Source: JBGSMF01 sp964651475 (GTDB lineage: Bacteria; Chloroflexota; Anaerolineae; Fen-1058). From it: a stretch of 64,000 bases of DNA. Every line of letters begins with the position of its first letter. The stretch's first letter is position 1. Positions 61,107 through 64,000 of this stretch are shown here, piece after piece. The position numbers and the translations under genes were made by a program. Location: the NCBI GenBank assembly GCA_964651475.1, contig CAZYXV010000018.1, forward strand, positions 1-64,000. Reading direction: 5' to 3'. The notes beneath the pieces were generated by a model. The model was not told where the DNA came from and did not search any database. It worked only from the letters and a program-made list of their open reading frames with translations.

Positions 61107-61850
61107 ATGGCTAACGAAGCTGAATTGATCGAGCAGGTTGAGAACCTCAAAACGGCCCTGGCGGCGGCTCAAGCCGAATCATGGAAACTCGTTCGCTCGG
61201 TCTGCCACGAATTGCGCCTGCCGCTTAGCTCGATCAAAGGTTATAATGATTTGATACCGTTGATGGGGCCGGTCAGCGACCAACAAAAGGATTTTGTTAC
61301 GCGCATCAAGAAAAACGTGGCGCGCATGAGCGGCATGATTGCCAACCTGCACGACCTGGCGTTTATGGGTGAAGGTCATTTTATCCTCAAGCCTGTAGCA
61401 TTGTCTCTGAAAGAGGCCATTGAAAAAATGTGCGACGAAATGCAACCCGCGGCAGGTGAACGTAGCCACACACTCAACTATAGTTTGCCTCCCTCGCTGC
61501 CCGCTGTACAGGCTGATCGCGAACGCACAGAGCAAATCTTGCGCATCCTGATCGAAAATGCCTGCTGGTATACTCCGCCCGGTGGGCAAATCACCGTTGC
61601 CGCGCAGCAAACCGACGGCGACCAAATTCAAATCAGCGTCACCGATACCGGCATCGGCGTGCCCGAAGAGGAACGCGAGAAACTCTTTACGCTGTTTTTC
61701 CGCAGCGATACCCCGCTGGTGCGTGAGCAACCCGGCGCTGGCATGAACCTTTATATGGTGCGGCGCTTGATCGAATTGATGGGCGGCGCGTACGGCGCCG
61801 AGTTTGAGGCCGGCTCTCGTTTTTGGGTCAGCCTGCCGATAGCCGGCTAA
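61107..61850 (+). CDS. Small soluble sensor histidine kinase
   Basis: A 247-residue kinase with no membrane helix and no sensor domain. An N-terminal coiled coil (EAELIEQVENLKTALAAAQAE-like, about 3-25) leads into HisKA with the H-box SVCHELRLPLSSIKGY, then HATPase with N-box LIENACWYTPPGG, G1 DTGIGVPEEE and G2 PGAGMNLYMVRRL. The input is probably a partner protein. No response regulator is adjacent; the LuxR-type regulator at 1352 is far away and there is no evidence for pairing. GGAG lies 7 nt before the ATG. Confidence 0.88.
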   Translation: MANEAELIEQVENLKTALAAAQAESWKLVRSVCHELRLPLSSIKGYNDLIPLMGPVSDQQKDFVTRIKKNVARMSGMIANLHDLAFMGEGHFILKPVALSLKEAIEKMCDEMQPAAGERSHTLNYSLPPSLPAVQADRERTEQILRILIENACWYTPPGGQITVAAQQTDGDQIQISVTDTGIGVPEEEREKLFTLFFRSDTPLVREQPGAGMNLYMVRRLIELMGGAYGAEFEAGSRFWVSLPIAG

Positions 61851-61904
61851 TATCACAGCGTGCTACCAGCCCACGACCCTAGCCGCGATGCGCCAAACAG
61901 CGTG

Positions 61905-61933
61905 TTGACCCGGCTGGCGCGGCGTGATAAGAT
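61905..61933 (+). promoter_or_regulatory. Candidate promoter of the heavy-metal-binding protein gene
   Basis: TTGACC (61905-61910), 17-bp spacer, TAAGAT (61928-61933), 30 bp before the ATG. Confidence 0.55.
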
Positions 61934-61963
61934 AAAGCAAGATTTGCGTAAAGGAGACAAGTA

Positions 61964-62170
61964 ATGGAAAACAAAACGTTTATTGCACCCAACATTTCGT
62001 GCATGCACTGCGTTCACACAATCAAGACCGAATTGGGCGAGTTGCCCGGCGTGACCTCGGTAGAAGCCCAGGCAGACACAAAGCAAGTCACGGTCAGTTG
62101 GCAGGCGCCCGCCACCTGGGATCAAATCAAGGCGGCACTGGTCGAAATCGGCTATCCGGCCGCAGAATAA
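61964..62170 (+). CDS. Heavy-metal-associated (CopZ-like) protein
   Basis: A 68-residue HMA-domain protein. The metal motif is ISCMHCVHTI (CXXC, with Met and His between the cysteines instead of the usual hydrophilic pair), followed by the ferredoxin-like beta-alpha-beta-beta-alpha-beta pattern. It likely carries Cu(I) or another soft metal. No copper ATPase or CsoR-type repressor gene is next to it. AAGGAGACAAGTA precedes the ATG. It has its own promoter and terminator. Confidence 0.9.
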   Translation: MENKTFIAPNISCMHCVHTIKTELGELPGVTSVEAQADTKQVTVSWQAPATWDQIKAALVEIGYPAAE

Positions 62171-62191
62171 CAACGAACGACAATCAACGCG

Positions 62192-62236
62192 CGACCAATG
62201 ACTGACGGCGACAATCGTTTGTCATTGGTCGTTTGC
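62192..62236 (+). terminator. Intrinsic terminator after the HMA gene
   Basis: CGACCAATGAC (62192-62202) and GTCATTGGTCG (62221-62231) form a perfect 11-bp stem followed by TTTGCC. Confidence 0.75.
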
Positions 62237-62383
62237 CGTTAAAGGCACTCGCGCACCCGCACGGGCGGCAATATCCAAGCTATCGGGCAAAGTGCAAGGG
62301 CGTGGCGATGTGGTACAATAAAGGCACAAAACGCCTTGGGCAAAACCGCGCTCGAGCGCGGTTCCGGAGTGGTTGGAGGGAAC

Positions 62384-63625
62384 TTGAAAATAAAGTGCCC
62401 GTCGTGTCTTGGGCTGGCCGAAGAGACAGAGCTAAAAGATAACAACTATGTCTGCCCCATACCAGGCTGTCAAAAACCCATCCCGCCTTCGTATGTGGCC
62501 GACTATGACTTGCACAAGCCTGTCATCATCAGCGCGGTGGGGCTGCGCGGCCATGGGAAAACGGTATATTTTGCCTCGGTCTTTCGGGCCTTGTACTTTT
62601 TGACCGAGTGTTGGCCCGAGTTTTATCACACGCCGCTCGACGACACGGCGCTCAGAAAAGTCAAAGAAGAAGCCGCGCGGCTGGATCGCGGCGAGTTGCC
62701 CGCGCCCACACCGTTCAATCCCAACAACCCCCCCGAACCCGTGTTGATTCGGGTGACTGGCATCCCGATGTACCCCAAGTGCACTTTGCTTTTTTACGAC
62801 GTGAGCGGAGAAAGCTTTACGGCCGAAATGGAAAAAGTGGGCAGCTATGTGCCTTTTTTGCAACAGGCGCAGACGGTCCTGTTTTTGATCAGCGTGCCCG
62901 ACCTTTCGTCCCGGCCTGCGCTGGATATGGAGGAATTGCTCAGCCGCTACATCGGCGGCATGCGGTATCAACGCATCAATATCAAAAAACAACATCTGGT
63001 TGTGGTCTATACCAAGGCGGACCAAATGGAGTTAGGCTCTGGCTGGCGAGACCTGGACGCCTATCTGCGTAGAGGGCTGGGAGACGGCATGGAAGACCCG
63101 GAAGCCTACCGGAAAAAATTAGTTTGGACGTCTGACCGGCTGCGCGACTATACGCGGAACGAACTCAAGGCGCATCAATTCCTGGCCAAAGCCAGCGGCA
63201 ACTTTGAAAGCGTCACCTTTTCCATCGTCTCTGCCCTGGGCGCAAGCCCTGAAACAGGCGCCAATGGCAAGCAGCGCGTGATGCAGGTCGCACCCATCTC
63301 CTGCCGGATCATGGATCCGCTGTTGTGGGCGGTCGAAAACTCGCAGCCTCGCTGGAAACAGGCACTGTGGTGGAAAAGAAACGGGAGGAAAATTCTCTTT
63401 CTCACCCTCCTGTTTGAAATCAGCAGCGTCTTGTGCAGCATTATGGGGGTGCTGCTGAGCTTGCAGCTCAGCACGAATTTGTTCACATGGAGTGAAAGGG
63501 GGCAGTGGATGCCCACGCGAACCATTTTGGAAATATCTGGGGAAATTGGATTTGCGCTTGGAACAGTGGGGGTGTTGTTGGCGTTTCCGCTGCTGCTCAA
63601 AATGGTCAAAGAGTGGCTGAGTTGA
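62384..63625 (+). CDS. Zinc-ribbon P-loop GTPase-like protein with C-terminal membrane helices
   Basis: A 413-residue protein from a TTG start (GGAGGG 3 nt upstream). Residues 1-35 hold a zinc ribbon (KCPSC, then CPIPGC). The P-loop GTPase domain spans about 45-290: Walker A AVGLRGHGKTVYFAS, Walker B LLFYDVSGESF and a TKAD nucleotide-base motif (VVVYTKADQ). Residues about 345-410 form two or more membrane helices (FLTLLFEISSVLCSIMGVLL; GFALGTVGVLLAFPLLL). It resembles the 'double-GTPase' type proteins reported from predicted bacterial conflict systems, but this is from memory. It is followed 9 nt later by an FGE-like gene. An ATG at 62336 would add 16 residues ahead of the zinc ribbon. Confidence 0.65.
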   Translation: MKIKCPSCLGLAEETELKDNNYVCPIPGCQKPIPPSYVADYDLHKPVIISAVGLRGHGKTVYFASVFRALYFLTECWPEFYHTPLDDTALRKVKEEAARLDRGELPAPTPFNPNNPPEPVLIRVTGIPMYPKCTLLFYDVSGESFTAEMEKVGSYVPFLQQAQTVLFLISVPDLSSRPALDMEELLSRYIGGMRYQRINIKKQHLVVVYTKADQMELGSGWRDLDAYLRRGLGDGMEDPEAYRKKLVWTSDRLRDYTRNELKAHQFLAKASGNFESVTFSIVSALGASPETGANGKQRVMQVAPISCRIMDPLLWAVENSQPRWKQALWWKRNGRKILFLTLLFEISSVLCSIMGVLLSLQLSTNLFTWSERGQWMPTRTILEISGEIGFALGTVGVLLAFPLLLKMVKEWLS

Positions 63626-63634
63626 GAGGTGACC

Positions 63635-64000
63635 ATGTCATTCTGCTTTGACCGAACGGGCTTTCCTCTTTTTTTTATACCCGATCTGGCAATTGAAGTG
63701 CATCTTTTGCCGGTGACCTGGGCGCAATTAAAAAGCTACACGGCGCAAGCCGGCGTTTCCCAGGCAGATCAATGGTGGCAAGACGCCCCTACCACCATTC
63801 AAGGCATAGCCGCAGGCGAACTAGAAAAGCTGTTCGTAACCGGGATTTTGCCGGAAGAATCGCTGGCGTTCGCCAGGTGGATGGGAGAAGGGTTCGACCT
63901 GCCAACGCTCGACGAGTGGCGCGCCATCTATCGCGCTCTTGACTGTGAGCCTATCTCTGTATGCCAATCTATGCTCCAATCTGTCGACAATCCCGCTCGC
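63635..64000 (+). CDS. Formylglycine-generating-enzyme-like (SUMF1/C-type-lectin fold) protein, C-terminus beyond window
   Basis: 122 codons from ATG 63635 (GAGAGGTG upstream) to the window edge, no stop. VTWAQLKSYTAQAG and FARWMGEGFDLPTLDEWRAIYRAL match the pattern VTW-x2-A and RLPTEAEWEYA of FGE-sulfatase/SUMF1 domains, although LPTLDEW is diverged. No signal peptide. The catalytic cysteines lie in the C-terminal half of the family and cannot be checked here. Gene order suggests joint function with the GTPase-like protein 9 nt upstream. Confidence 0.55.
   Translation, partial: MSFCFDRTGFPLFFIPDLAIEVHLLPVTWAQLKSYTAQAGVSQADQWWQDAPTTIQGIAAGELEKLFVTGILPEESLAFARWMGEGFDLPTLDEWRAIYRALDCEPISVCQSMLQSVDNPAR

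Overview
The window is a GC-rich bacterial chromosome segment with dense genes in short operons on both strands, many GTG/TTG starts and strong AGGAGG-type ribosome binding sites. The gene set suggests a Chloroflexota (Anaerolineae-like) genome. Signs include Thr/Pro-rich surface proteins with LysM and LCP domains, an ABC-2/SpoIIM fusion, an inositol-phospholipid cluster, CIRCE/HrcA control, and many short interspersed repeats, some running in frame through genes. The taxon is an inference; no rRNA or other marker gene is present.

Region 1 (1-21.8 kb) is dominated by one-carbon and amino-acid metabolism. After the start of a secreted repeat protein and a LuxR-type response regulator come an aminotransferase, gcvH, gcvPA, gcvPB and a membrane M28 peptidase on the plus strand. 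No stand-alone gcvT or glyA is seen. Instead there are two paralogous proteins of about 1050-1080 residues, each an SHMT fused through a degenerate GcvT-like half-domain to a full GcvT (8.7-11.8 kb and 14.0-17.2 kb, minus strand). The second lies in an operon transketolase-like / aminotransferase / SHMT-GcvT, with a Crp/Fnr regulator divergent from it. Glycine cleavage and serine synthesis could thus be physically coupled, and serine could be passed on through hydroxypyruvate to a transketolase (hypothesis).

Region 2 (21.8-38.5 kb) holds an alpha/beta hydrolase; an inositol-phosphate synthase / acyltransferase / PimA-like glycosyltransferase / CDP-alcohol phosphatidyltransferase cluster resembling the actinobacterial PI-mannoside locus; an ABC ATPase with an ABC-2/SpoIIM fusion permease; a metallo-beta-lactamase-fold hydrolase; a TIM-barrel isomerase; a KimA-type K+ transporter with two TrkA/RCK proteins; an M20D amidohydrolase; a PcrA/UvrD helicase; and a NYN-domain protein.

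Region 3 (38.6-44.6 kb) is a tRNA with a CAU anticodon and the heat-shock operon hrcA-grpE-dnaK-dnaJ-prmA, with a textbook promoter and CIRCE operator.

Region 4 (44.9-61 kb) is cell-surface biogenesis: a three-PA14 secreted protein, a YgeY-type M20 hydrolase, a polyprenyl glycosylphosphotransferase with two glycosyltransferases, two LysM surface proteins, a GT39-like membrane glycosyltransferase, and two tandem LytR-CpsA-Psr proteins that share a stretch of about 950 bp that appears identical.

Region 5 (61-64 kb) has a small soluble histidine kinase, a heavy-metal-binding (CopZ-like) protein, and the start of a zinc-ribbon/P-loop GTPase gene followed by a formylglycine-generating-enzyme-like gene cut by the window edge. 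This last pair is the best candidate for the edge of an undescribed (possibly conflict-related) system.

Intergenic regions carry at least three families of MITE/REP-like inverted repeats (TIR core CTGTCGGAGA; core GTAGGGGC; core TCATTGCGAG) and heptanucleotide microsatellites.
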